A program made the translations under genes and the position numbers. A DNA stretch of 64,000 nt from Moniliella sp. 'wahieum'. Lineage: Eukaryota > Basidiomycota > Moniliellomycetes > Moniliellales > Moniliellaceae. The stretch spans positions 124,001 to 188,000 of the forward strand of contig RSEE01000049.1 in assembly GCA_003971905.1 (NCBI GenBank), in the 5' to 3' direction. Below are positions 25,960 through 37,500 of the stretch, piece by piece; within the stretch, counting starts at the first letter, position 1; each line of letters starts with the position of its first letter. Under the pieces are notes generated by a model. That model made no database searches, was not told where the DNA came from, and saw only the letters and a list, made by a program, of their open reading frames with translations.

Positions 25960-26361
25960 GTTGAGAGAGTTGAAGTTAAGGAAAAAGCGGGAGAGAAGGT
26001 GGGAGAGGTTGGTAAGGCACTGACAGCAAGAGGTCCCGACCACGTATATATGTCGACCCCTCTGGCGCAAGCCACGAGCTTGGGTGAACGGTCCGGTTGA
26101 TCCAAGGCGCTAGGCGAGAGGCAGTTTTGATGCGCACCATAATGTTCTGGCCTATGTAACCGCAATTTAGGTACGCTACCAACCCTAACGGAGGTGGTGT
26201 TTTGGTGCGCACTAAATTGTTTGCTCCCCGCCCCTTGGGCGGCCGGAGCGAAGTCAAGGCCTGTATATAACGCGTGTCGGTGTCCCAAGCTCTTTGCCCA
26301 ACCACCTCCATCCCACCACCTGTGCACCCGCCTACCCCCACTTCCTCTAGTTCTCTCAAAC
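25960..26361. promoter_or_regulatory. Divergent H2A-H2B promoter with TTTTGRTGCGCAC repeats
   Basis: Two direct copies of TTTTG[A/G]TGCGCAC at 26125-26137 and 26200-26212, each followed by an AT-rich AATGTT/AATTGTT-like word. TATA boxes occur on both sides: TATATA near 26045 for H2A and TATATAA near 26263 for H2B. The repeat is a candidate histone upstream element; it differs from the decamer in the H3-H4 promoter. Confidence 0.65.
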
Positions 26362-26858
26362 ATGCCTCCCAAGTCTGTCGCATCTAAGGCTCCCCACAGC
26401 ACGGGTGGCAAGGCTCCTGCCAGCGCGTCCAAGACGACTGCTGCCAAGAAGACGTCCAAGTCGCCTGTTGAGGGCGGCAAGAAGAAGGCGCGCACCGTGC
26501 GCAAGGAGACCTACTCGACCTACATCTACCGTGTCCTTAAGCAGGTTCACCCTGAACTGGTTACTCCAACAAGGCCATGGCTATTCTCAACTCGTTTGTG
26601 TCTGACATTTTCGGTATGTTGCCCTGCTTTGAACTTGCTGCTCCATTATTCTCTTCTGTTGCACTTTCACTAACTTGCCTCTTGCCTATTTTCAGAGCGC
26701 ATCGCTACCGAGGCATCTAAGCTCGCGTCTTACAACAAGAAGTCCACCATTTCCTCGCGGAAATTCAGACGGCTGTGCGCCTCATCCCCGGTGAGCTCAG
26801 CAAGCACGCTATCTCTGAGGGCACCAAGTCCGTCACCAAGTTCTCCAGCACCAAGTAA
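26362..26858 (+). CDS. Histone H2B
   Basis: Core nucleosome histone. The ATG at 26362 gives [20 protein letters not shown], a Lys/Ala/Ser tail and then [18 protein letters not shown]. One base is missing after VHP (about 26552); the next frame continues [19 protein letters not shown]. An 82-base intron (26614-26695, GTATGT to TTCAG) follows. Exon 2 has [20 protein letters not shown], then one missing G (about 26759), then [20 protein letters not shown] and a final KFSSTK, stop at 26856. Length is normal once both deletions are allowed for. Confidence 0.95.
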
Positions 26859-27417
26859 GCTGGTCCAGATCTCTGGGTACCTTGTAGACATATTGTATCA
26901 TTATGCCCACGCATCTGAAGAGGGTCGGGGTGTAGGAAACCAGATAGATAAAGGGGAAAAGGGAGAGTGAGTGTGCAAGTGATTTGTAGAAGAAAACAGC
27001 TCGTCTGAAATGTACCAGTGTGGTCGGTGTCGATCAGTAAGCCTGATGAAAATGGTGTGGACCTACCGCTATCGCATAGTCTGGCTAAGGCGTCGACGCA
27101 AACGGCTGTGATCGAAAGCAAGTAGGCAGTAGTTTAATTCATCAAGGAATCACTATTGCTCAATATGCCTGTGTGCGAGAAGTGTGGATGCGGAATACAC
27201 TCGAGCTCCCTACTATCTAGCTGAGCGCCAATGTTTTCCTCCTCCAACAGATATGCGTACTGGCCGATGAATGTTTGCAGCGCGACGCCTATTGCACTTT
27301 CACGTAGTGTCCGGGAAGGGAATTATAATCAGCTTGCTCAAACTTCAACGCCAACGGGAAATGCCTTATGCGAAAGAAGAGTAGAAATTCTCTCGAAATC
27401 AGAGCTTCTCTGGCGTT
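26859..27417. other. Intergenic between H2B and HSE1 3' ends
   Basis: Convergent 3' flanks. No gene recognised. Confidence 0.6.
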
Positions 27418-28960
27418 TTACTGGGCGGGGGCCTTGAGGAAAGACCGAGTAGTACCACCGAGCATACTCGGGGGAAGAAGGGTCGAGCCAGGGGGTGGCT
27501 GAGGGATCGCCTCATACCCCGTCCCCGGGGCCGAGGGAGCCGAGCCAGAGAGAGGCTGGCTGGCCCGCCGCCGGGGCAGAAGCGTTGGTCGGAGGCTGGG
27601 ATGGGCCAGCGGGTGATGGGGCCTGGGCAGCGGGAGGTTGTGCGGTCGCTTGGGTAGCACTACCGGTGCAGAGGGAACAACAATCTGGTCAAAGCGAGTA
27701 CGGGCCTGGACGAAGTGCTGATTCAGCCCGCGCAGGTCATTCAACCGGACTTGGTATTCTCCGCCAACTGGGCCACTTGCGGAGAGATCGCCAAGGCCTG
27801 CTGATACAGACCTTGAAGCTCTTCGTTATCGGCCAGGTTCTCCGGGAGACCTTGACCTGCCTTGACTCGTGTCTCAAGGGCCATCAGCTTCTCGACTAGT
27901 GCGTCAACTGTCTGAGATGCAGCAAACACTTGTCCCTCCATCGCCGCTTCTTGTGCTTTGTCCTGAGCGAAGGCTCAGGAATCACTTCCTACAGTCCTGT
28001 TAGTATAAATGCAAAACCCAGAATGCAGAGGAAGAGCGTGTACAAACCAAATGGTTAACCGGCACAATTCCAATCTCTCCCCGTAGCTCAGCCTTCCACC
28101 AATGCTCGTACACCGTATTCAACACCCGCAGTACATCCCCCGCACGGAATCCCAGCTCGCCCTGCTCACTGGGGATAAAGTCGTACAAGGCACGGACTTT
28201 TTTAACTGTCTGTGCCTCGGGAGCAGGCGCGGCCACAGGCGCAGGCGCCGAGGGAAGGAGGAGGTAAGAGGGGTGGACTGACGGGGCGGAGGCGGAGGCA
28301 GTAGGGGCTGATGGTTCCGAAGAAAAATTGGCCCTGCCTGACCGTTCTGAGCGGCCACCCTGGTCATTAAGGGACAGCGCCAAGACACGTTGCAGTTCCT
28401 CCTCCTCCTTCTCGGACGCCGTTTTGGGTGGCGGCTCCTTTTTCTCTTCAAACTCGTAGTCTGTTCAAGGTCAGTTGGGGACACACAGTGCACAACCCAA
28501 GGAGAAAGTGCGTACGTTCGGCCTTGAGTTCCTCGTACGTTTCTTGCATGATGGCTCCTGCTCCGTGCCTGCCGCATCCTGTGCGGAGGAGTCATGTCTT
28601 GGGCCCAGGTGCGGATGAGACCCAGGATACGTTTGCGCACCACGTCGTGTACGCTCGCCCGATCGTGTACCATGCGAACCAGCTGGGTGCAAAATGCACG
28701 GCTAGAGAGCTCCGGGTAAATTACCGAGGGGGTCACATTCTTTCCGAGCGCATCCGCCAATGAAAGAGAGAAGAGTTGCACATTCGCACTCCGATGGGCC
28801 AGACGGCGAATCAAGGCATCGATCACTTGACGTGCGCCAGTCTCGCGCTGACTGCTCACGGGTCGCAGATTTGCAGGTTCAAGTCCCAATTTTCAGAAGT
28901 TAGGTTCTCATCGGTTGCCTTGGCAACCTGCTCGTCGTAGGGATTGGCAGCACGGAACAT
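27418..28960 (-). CDS. HSE1: Class E VPS protein HSE1 (ESCRT-0, STAM-like)
   Basis: Partner of Vps27 in ESCRT-0, which sorts ubiquitinated cargo at endosomes. The start MFRAANPYDEQVAKATDENL at 28960 opens a VHS domain (LTSENWDLNLQIC, RLAHRSANVQLFSLSLADAL). A ubiquitin-interacting-type helix follows (LQRVLALSLNDQGGR, about 28360-28400), then an SH3 domain (VRALYDFIPSEQGELGFRAG, WWKAELRGEIGIVPVNHL, about 28050-28200), then a GAT-like helical segment (VDALVEKLMALETRVKAG). The C-terminus is Pro/Gln/Ala-rich, stop at 27418. Short introns lie near 28455-28515 and 27985-28048. Frame breaks near 28868, 28560 and 27750. The domain order VHS-UIM-SH3-GAT identifies HSE1. Confidence 0.92.
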
Positions 28961-29429
28961 GGCGGGGAGGAGGTGGGTTGGTGGCGGCAATGAGGCTGGC
29001 CGGGTTGCGACTCATCTGAGTTCGGCGTACAGGTGCATCGGGGCCGCGCCCCTGATGACGTAATCCACCATAGGTCGAGAGAGGTTCCTTTGATATGGAC
29101 AAGTCAATCCGCGCGTATTAGGGACGCAGCGTGACGCGTGACTGTCCCAAGCCCGTCTTCATCTATTTGACCACCAGTCTGCCCTGGGATCGTAGGCCCA
29201 ATGCTTCATAGACTCCCTATCTCTCTCTGTTGTTTGAAAATGTCGAAGGTGTGCACAGCGCTATCCTTTATCTTTGCAGCAGTTAATAAATAGTATCCAC
29301 AGCTTACTGGATCCTTCTCTGTGTTACGGATTCGGTGTGAATATATACGGCAAACCTTGTTGGAAGTTATGAGAGGCCCACAGAAAGATGCTTAGAACGA
29401 ACGCTGATCGTTGAATATTGAATCAAGCG
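28961..29429. other. Intergenic, HSE1 promoter side
   Basis: Upstream of HSE1 and downstream of the MAPKK gene, both on the minus strand. No gene recognised. Confidence 0.55.
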
Positions 29430-31221
29430 TGGGAAGGTGATATATATGTAGAAGACACGGGCAGAGCACTTGGTGTTCCTTTCTCATCCGAGGACCTCCT
29501 GCAGCCAGCAGCCAAATCAAACATATCCCCAGTTCCAGGAAAGGATGGGAGAGAGACGATGCGGGGCCGGGCGTGCTGTCGGGTCCTTATCCAGACAAAG
29601 ATCGACAAAGTTGCACATTGTCCGTGGGAAAGGGGGGACAGGCGGGTGCCGGCTCATGCACAATTCGTTGCAGTAAGTCTAGGATGCTCCACGGTCCGTT
29701 CGGACACTCTTCCTCGGCGGGGGGGTAGGAACCGGCATGATGTGATGCCTCTTCGTCCGGATGAGGAGCCCCGTTTCTCTCAAAAGCCTTGAGGGCCGGG
29801 GGAAGCATGGGGTGGGCCATCCGGTGGCGGCGGGCGTGCCGGTGGTAGGGGAGTGAAGGAAGGCCACCTGGTCCTCTTCCTTCTCTCGCCCGGGGCCAGG
29901 GGTTACGAATAGGTGTAGGGAGTGGCTTGCTCCGCTCCCGAACTGTTGTGTTCTGGCGAGGTTGGGAAGGGATGCGCCCAGCTCAGGCAACGCGGGGGAG
30001 GGGGTGCAAGGAGAGGTCTAACAAGTCTCCGTTCGTCTTCTACCTCTTCCTCCTTGAATGGCATGCGTCCCAACGCTACTTCCATCAACGTTAGACCAGA
30101 GACCATACGTCGGATGTAATGGTGTAGGGGGCCTTGAATTCGTTCGGGCTGTTCGGCGATTTATCAAAAAGAATGAAGAGAAAAAGGAAGGTTAGTGCAG
30201 AATTCCGGGAGAGAAAAGGCACGTACACTCATATAGGTACTCGTCCCTACAAAGGTATCGGCGACAGAGCTGGTTAATTCCTTCGATACACGAAGTCGCA
30301 GAGCTTGACTTCGCCCCGCCACGAAAGGAGAATATTGGACGGCTTGATGTCTAATAATGATCAGCCTAAATGATCGGAGAAGAAGGCAAAAGAAACATAC
30401 ACGGTGAATGATGCGATGTTTGTCGTAAAGATAGATCATTCCCTTGAGAGCCGAAAGAATGACCTTTGCAGCTGCAGCGGGTGGAAGTGGGTTGGCCTTT
30501 CTCGTCTGCGTCGGAGCGGAGTAAGGGTGGGAAAGGTAAGCTTCCGATGGAAGAGGAAGGACCACGCCAGGTGCGGATGCACTACACGATCCAAGGAACC
30601 TGGATGTAAAATTCAATCACCAGACAAATGTAGGGCGCATGCAGCAGCGAGCCAAAACACCCTACAATCTCGGGCGCACGACAGTGCTGGAGGACCTTGA
30701 GCTCAACAGGGCTTGCTTGCGCACTGAAGGCTTGGCGTCCACCACCAACGTCTGCGTGCCATCATCCCGCTCGGCGATGACGAACCTGCCAAGGTCGGCG
30801 TCAGCGTATGTATCCCATGCAATAGCAAGGAGGAGGGGGGGTGTTTCATACCAATGCTACAGTACCGCTGTCATGCCCAAGTCCGCCACAAAGTCCAGTC
30901 CGTAGTAGAGCAAGGGGCCATCAAGCGCCTGGGAGCACGAGCCTTCGGATGTAAACGAGAAGCTGCGCTCACAGGGCTCTTGAGCTGAAGAGGAATTGCG
31001 GTATTTACCTTCTTGTCATCAGGGGAGTGGTTGTCAGAGGCAGTGCCGGACGAGGTAGAAGGGTTCTGCGGTTGACTAAACTTAGCCGAGAGGGAGGTAC
31101 TGGCGGGGGATGTCTCTAGTGTAACGGGAAGTTGCAGTCCTTTGAAGTTCCTCTTTCTCCGTCCCCGCGGTGGGTCGATATGAGTCTCGCCCAAGGGGGG
31201 GGAGGTGCGTGTGCGCTTCAT
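29430..31221 (-). CDS. MAP kinase kinase, STE7/FUZ7 (pheromone) type
   Basis: Dual-specificity kinase expected to phosphorylate a Fus3/Kss1-type MAPK in mating or filamentous growth signalling. The start MKRTRTSPPLGETHIDPPRG at 31221 includes RRKRNFKGLQLPV, resembling the STE7-family leader. The N-lobe shows VDAKPSVRKQ (about 30730-30760). Next come ILSALKGMIYLYDKHRIIHR, DIKPSNILLSWRGEVKLCDF, VADTFVGTSTYMS (activation segment), then ERIQG, YTITSDVWSL, GLTLMEVALGRMPFKEEEVE, ILDLLQRIVHEPAP and FVDLCLDKDPTARP, with HPFLELG near the end. Introns are near 30360-30400, 30175-30240 and others. At least six one-base breaks are needed. The motif set is that of STE7/FUZ7 rather than PBS2 or MKK1. The 3' end is approximate. 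Confidence 0.85.
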
Positions 31222-31999
31222 GCTGGAGCAATTGGTATCGGGGGCAGAACGAGAAGATGGTGGCAGGAGAAAGTGGCTTAGGTGGTCCGTTGGTGGGTGT
31301 CAAGGTGCCTCTTTGCTACCGCGGCGAACCGGCCAGGGGCCAATTGATTTTTCCCGCATGCGGCTACGTACACTATGCGGACAGCGCTTTATGGTAATGC
31401 GCGCATGAATATGAATGCTTGACCGGCGGCCTGATCGAGGCCTGATTAACTGAGTACTGATTGGCCTACTGATCGGTTTGATCTCCTGTCCCGGCTTTCT
31501 GTAGACCGAGGCCCGGGCAACCGCCCTGCGACACGCTAGCGAAAGGCCGATAGTGAGTGTTGGCGGGTGTGCTCTACTAATATTGCGTGTATTTCTGCCT
31601 GTCGTTTGTGTGCGGGACGAGATAGTTTTCTAACCCCAGGTGTGCTTGCCTCTCCCTCCCCCTTGTCTCTTCCCTGTCCTCACATAACTACCAGGACACC
31701 AGGCGCACCCATATTCGTGCAGTTTTTTCTCGTCGTATACGCGATGTACTAGCGTGCATCACGCACCACTTGTGCCGATCACAGCAAGCAGCCTTCAATT
31801 CTTCATCTACAGCAGAGAGAGCGCATTTTGTGAACGCTCACTGGTGCCGACTCGCGCGACATCTGATTTGGACTGAGCGAATGGCGATAGTTACCCTCGC
31901 CACTGTCATCGGCATTGCCGTAAATGAGCCGGCAATTAACATGGGTGTGCTCACATTGACGCAGGAGAATAAAAAAGGGGGATGAGATGGGTGGAGGTG
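31222..31999. other. Intergenic spacer, no gene seen
   Basis: MAPKK promoter side, ending at the truncated 5' boundary of the retroelement. No gene recognised. Confidence 0.55.
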
Positions 32000-32842
32000 G
32001 GGCTTTATAGATGGTCGCCATGTGGTTGAGCACAGCAACCCGCTGAGCCACAACTGGCTCTCCGCCATTCCATCCGTCCCGTACCTCAAGCTCTCTGACC
32101 AGCAGGTCCAGGTTGGTCTCCAGCTCCGCACGCTGTGCCGCACCACGCGCAGCATGTGCAAGTGCGGCGTCATGTCCTCGCTGGAACACATCATGTCCTG
32201 CACCCGCACCCAGGCCAAGTTTGGTGCGTTGCATGAGGCAGTGCGGGAGCCCATTCTCCAGCTCCTACGCTCCATCCCCGACACCCACGTCCACAAAGAA
32301 CCTATGGTGGAGGAAGAGGATGGGACGAGGCGCGGACGGAAGGCACAGCGCACCGACTACCGCGTGATGGGGCCCGGAGCACTGGGAGGAACCGGAATGG
32401 AGGTAGACCACACGCTGCGCGACACGGGATCGCAGGAGGCGCAGAGCGCGTACCGGCGGGTGGTGCATGAGAGCACTGCGTCGCCTTTGGAACGCCGGGA
32501 GAAGGAACTGCTTCGGCTGCTTGAACAAGCAGAATGCGACAAGAACGCCAAGTACCAGGGACGCACTCAAGAACCGTTTTTCCCCCTGGTTTTGACGACG
32601 CGAGGATACTACGGCACCAAGACGGCGGGCAAGTTGTTTGCGCATTGGAAGGAGTTGGCTACTAAGTCTCAGTGGAAATGGTTCCTCGCTCGTATGTCAA
32701 CCACGTTCCTCCGTGTCCACACGCGCTTCCTAGGGTACGGGACCGGATGGCGAGAGCCGGAGGGTCCTGATATCCTGGCAATCCCCCTGGTTCCTTGACC
32801 TTAGTGGCGCTTCCAAACAACCCCCGCAAGATGAACGGTTCG
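32000..32842 (+). mobile_element. 5'-truncated LINE-like retroelement, long copy
   Basis: Remnant of a non-LTR retrotransposon comprising only the last part of its ORF and about 45 bases of 3' sequence. The last 179 bases (32664-32842) recur at 9221-9398, which fixes the element's 3' end at GATGAACGGTTCG. No terminal repeats or poly(A) tail are seen. The 5' boundary is approximate: an in-frame stop just before 32010 marks the edge of coding homology. Confidence 0.75.
32022..32798 (+). pseudogene. C-terminal fragment of a LINE-type reverse transcriptase protein
   Basis: A 258-residue open frame without a natural start. It begins NPLSHNWLSAIPSVPYLKLS, followed by LQLRTLCRTT and a zinc-knuckle CKCGVMSSLEHIMSC (Cys-x-Cys-x9-His-x3-Cys), then a basic/acidic linker and FFPLVLTTRGYYGTKTAGKL. 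This arrangement matches the C-terminal tail of reverse transcriptases of non-LTR elements, in which a W-L-x-x-x-P segment precedes a CCHC motif. The polymerase and endonuclease domains are absent, so it cannot move by itself. The frame is free of stops, which suggests a fairly young insertion. Identification is by pattern, not by search. Confidence 0.7.
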
Positions 32843-32945
32843 GTTTAGACGTAGCGTTCCCCCTGTCCCAGCCTTAAGCTCTGTCAATGGAATGCACACA
32901 ATATGGGCAGTAAGTTCATTATCAGCGCCAGGCTCGCCCGAACAT

Positions 32946-34090
32946 TCACACGTTCACTGGGGTCACCGCCTGTTGCATCCACTGGTAGACATGATCAAAA
33001 CTGATGTCATGGCCCGCGTCAAAGAGATGGTTTTTTCCAGGCCATTCCTCATAGCGCACCTTGAACCCCAGCGAACGAGCCAGCTCTTCAAACTTCTGGC
33101 TCTGGCGAACCGGTACTGCATCATCAGCATCGCATGCAGGATGAACATCTCGAGTGTGCCCCCTGAGGCTGATCCGACTACAGCTTTGATGTCGGAGGCA
33201 TGCGAACGCAGGTGATCATACGTGTTTATCTTGGAAAGCCAATGCCTTTGCTCCGCCTTGTCTGGACAAACAGCAGAGTATGGATGTTACCCTTCCCCTG
33301 GCTCCAGGGGTAGAAGGCATTCCGGGTGAAGAGAGGATCAGCCATCGATTTTTCAGGATGGCTGTTAAAAATCACTTCCCCTTTGGATCTGAATAGGTCT
33401 CCATGACCGGGTCCAGAGAGGGGGGGAGGTGCCCTCCGAAGGGGGTCTGGGACTCTGACCAGAAAGGGTCCCCAAAATTGACGGCCGGGTAGATCGGGAT
33501 TGTGCCCCGAATCCGAGCGAGATAAGGATGTGCCTTGGGGTCTGAAATATGCAGCGTCGGAAGTGCTCCGAGCGAAACAGCGAGAGCGTAGAAGCCGCCC
33601 ATCGAGTTGCCCATCACAGCAACCCGATCCAGCTCCAGCTTGACCTGGATTTCCTTCTTTTCCAGCTCGGCTTGCAGCGAATCAACCGCCCACTTGAACG
33701 CATCCGCTACGTCTTCCATTTGGGACGCGAAATGAACTTGCGGGCACAAGCTGGGTCAGGTTAGCGAATGATTCAAGCATGTAGGAGCCAGTCTCGTACC
33801 GATAATCCGGGTAGACGCCGACAAAAGGGACTTTGTTCGGTCCTTCCAGCAAGTGCTGGTACACCTCGGTCCGGCCGCCTTGAATTCCGCCTCCTCCATG
33901 GATCCAAAAGCAGACGGGAAGAGAGCCACGTTGTTTGAGCACCTCTTTCGCAGCAGGGATAGTAGGAATAAAACCTCGATGGGCAAATCCAGACCACTCG
34001 CGTGCTTGTACGTGAAGGTGTACTTGTCCTGGGCGTCCAGGGCGAGTCGCGGGTTGCGAATACAAACGCAGGCTGATCGGTGCTGGACAT
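32946..34090 (-). CDS. Alpha/beta hydrolase (esterase-like)
   Basis: Serine hydrolase fold; the substrate is unknown. The start MSSTDQPAFVFATRD at 34090 is followed by a shift into KYTFTYKHASGLDLPIEV. The oxyanion region LPVCFWIHGGGGIQGGRTEV, VGVYPDYRYETG, the nucleophile elbow VAVMGNSMGGFYALAVSL (G-x-S-x-G) and IPIYPAVNFGDPF follow in order. After another frame change, PEKSMADPLFTRNAFYPW leads to a C-terminus with LFDAGHDISFDHVYQWM, whose His is the likely third triad member; stop at 32946. Frame breaks lie near 34045, 33960, 33755 and 33380. Length is about 370 residues. Carboxylesterase or peptidase-like activity is possible; I cannot separate these. Confidence 0.8.
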
Positions 34091-34543
34091 GTGAGTGCGG
34101 ATGGATGGAGGTGGGAGGGAAGAGCGCGCGAGAACGACACAGGGTGGCTGTATCTAAAGCGCAGGCTCGATCTTGAGGCAGTAATCGAGGCAATGTATAG
34201 ATACCTTGACTATTAGTAACCCCTCGGTACATATATGCACGTGACTTCAAGCTTCGCTCGCTCTTCAAGCTCCACGCTGTAAGCGCCTTGGAGCTGCTGT
34301 TGGCGCTGGCCGCCGGTGATCGACGATCGGAGAGTGCCCGCCAGTGCAAGCTCCAAGGAGCTTTATCACCTGGTGTTTATTTCAAAATCCACGCAGCGGA
34401 ATGAACTGATTACGGCATTGCTCTTATTCCGCCTGGAGTTCGGTGTCACGGCATGGCTTCTTGCCACAGCGGGTTGCATCCTGGCCACCATCGCACTCTT
34501 GGGCCTGGAGAGCCCGTCTCGCGTCTCCATACCCTTCAGCAAC

Positions 34544-37500
34544 ATGTCGGACGAGGAGCGCGCTGCTGCTCCTGAAAAGGAGCCACTCGACTCTCCCCTC
34601 CCTTCAGACAGCGAGGAGAGGGCGAAGATTTGACCCACGACCGCCCCACTAACAATGCCGAGGGTAATGACTCGTCTGAGGAGGAGGACGAGGACGAGGA
34701 AGCTGCCCGTGAGGTCGCAGAAGGCTTCATTGTGGACGAAGATGAAGAAGGGGACGAAGAAGAACGGCGTCGCCGTCATCGCGAGCGCAAGCGCAAGAAG
34801 CGTCGCGAAGAGGAGGACGAAGCCCTGGACGCCGACGATTTGGATTTGGTTGCTGAGAACACGGGCCACCCGCGCCAGGATGCGGTACGTTTCTCCCCCT
34901 TTTTGCAAGCGCGATCTTCTGACACGTTGGTGCAGCACAAACTCAAACGCTTCCGTCGTGGCTCCCGCGAGCCTTCATCCCGCCCTACTGACTTGGCGCG
35001 CATGTTTGACGATGACGATGACGAGGAGGTGCCGAGCATGGCTGATGCGATCAACGCCGGTCTCAACACTTCTTCCAACCGCGGAAACGCGGCCCGGCCC
35101 GTCGAGTACGCCGACGAAGATGACATGGATGATTTCATTGACGATGATGATGATGAGTTGGACGGGCTCGACGAGGATGAACGAGAGGCTCGTCGCCAAG
35201 AGCTGAAGGAACAGAAGCGTCGGCAGAAGGCCGCTGGTCGCGCTCTTGGAATGGACCCGGCCGGGGGGCTTCGACCGTGAGTCCTGGGAGATCATCCATG
35301 ACGTGTTTGGTCGCGGGGACGATACGACTGGGCCCTGGAGCCCGAGGATGAGGAGCTGGTGGAGGAGGACGGCTCCAAGAACAGGTCTCATTCAAGGATG
35401 TGCGTACTTTCCTCTCATTCCCACTGCCTGGGACAGCTATTGACTGTGTGTTCGTGCAGGTATTTGAGCCCGCCCAGATCGAAGCAAAGATGCTCACTGA
35501 TCGGGATGAGACAATTCGCAAGCTTGACTACCCCGAGCGCATCCAGCTTGCTCTTCCACAAGACATTGCCACCGTGTTGTTGAGTGCCACCCTGGACGAC
35601 GAGCAGTTGAAGATTGCGGCCAATTGGGCTAGCACTCGTATTTCTTCCCGTACCAACAAGACTTTCGTTCAGGAGGATGGTTCGTGGTGGTCGCTCTATG
35701 ACCATTGGCTTGCTTGCGTCAAGCTTATGCTCGGCTATATTCTTAACGAGCATCTCGAGCCAACCTACCTCTTCAGCATCAAGTTTGACGAGCTAGAGTA
35801 CAAGTCGCCCGATACTGGCGACCAGCCCATCCTTTTCCTCAACCTGATTGAGCTGCAGACGCTGTCCGGGTTGGCACTTCAATTCCGCGTGCTCGCACAC
35901 AAGAAGGCCGGGCTGCGCAAAACGTTTGAGAAGGTTATTTCCATCCACGAGATAACCGATGTGGACGAGGTGGACCTATCCTCGTCGGAGGAGGGACGGG
36001 AGTTCCTCAACGTACTCGACTCGGCTCAGAGCTTGGAGGAGGTATCTGACCTCTCCGAATGGGTGGCAATGCAACACGGGAACCGGCTGCGCGAGGCAGA
36101 GGCAGCCCAGCGGTTGCGTGATGCGGAGAATGCGGATCTCCTGGACGCGTTCAATGAGTTCCAGTTGAGCGGGACAACTCAGTCGTTCAAGCGCTCAAGC
36201 TTGGTAGGGGAGTATGATCGTCTGAAGAACAGTGTGATCAGTAACTTTGCTGGCCGCTTTGGTTTGAGCGTCGACCAGATTGCAGCCAACCTGGCTGCGC
36301 CTTCGCGCTTGCACTTTACCGACGACGACGTGATGCCTCCGACCACAGTAGCTGCCGAGTATACTCAGGAGGGCAGTGCTTTCCCCACGGCTGCCTTGGC
36401 TCTGGCGTGCGCGCGGCAGCTGCTTATCCACGAACTGAGCAAGCATCCGCTGATCAAACGTGTCGTTCGTACCTGGTTCAAGAAGTTCACCGAGGTGAGC
36501 GTTCAACCAACCGAGCGCGGCCTCCACAAGATCGACCCGCAGCACCCTTATTTCAACTTCAAGTTCCTGACCCCAAGCCAATCGAGGAGTTCAGCCATCC
36601 TGCTCCGATCACGCCTCCTCCCCCGCGGACGGGAGACACAAACAACCTGCTGTGCCTATCCCTTCTCCTGTGCAATTCCTCTTGATCCTTCAAGCGCAGG
36701 AGGAAACTCTCATTAAGGCTTCCATTGGCCTGTCCAAGAGCAAAGCGACGAGCTGATCGATACGATCTCGTCAGCTTGGGTGAGCGATGGTGTGAGCAAC
36801 GTGTCGCAGCAGTGGAACGACCTCCGGCGCGAAATTGTTGCCAAGGCTGTGAATGACTACTTGCTTCCAATGGGGCGAGTGTGGGTGTTGAATGGCTGCG
36901 CGAAGAATGCCGCGCGTACATTGCCCGTCATGTATCCACCATCTTGGACACACGAACTCAGGTTGCCTCCTACCGTTCTACCAGCATGAATGCCCGCGCC
37001 CAACGCGAGGTGGAGGCTGATCCCGACGTTAATCCCGATGTTCCCATGGTTATGGCCGTAACCAACGGGGCGGGGACGCAAAAAGATCCAGTTCGTGTTG
37101 TTGTGCTTGACTCCCTCGGTCGGATGCGCCGGACGGTGCAGTTTGACAACCTTCGTCCTCCTCGTCCTATTTCGGAGGAGGCATTTGGCACGATCTCCCG
37201 CAAGCCCGAAGCTGACCCTCGCGCCGAGTTTGTCGAATTGATCAAGGAGTTCCAGCCGGACGTGATCGTGGTCAACGGCACCTCACCACGGGCCATCATG
37301 CTCCTGCATCAAGTGCAGGAAATTGCCCTTTCTGTCCAAAATGACCTGGTGGCAGCAAACGAATACGAGACGGAGGAGGACAAAGCCCTAGCGACAATCG
37401 ATGTCATTTCGGTATTCGACGATGTGGCGGTTGTATCAGCACAGTGCCCGTGCCGCCGAGGAATTCCCTGAGCTTCCCGTTCTTGCTCGGTACGCCATCG

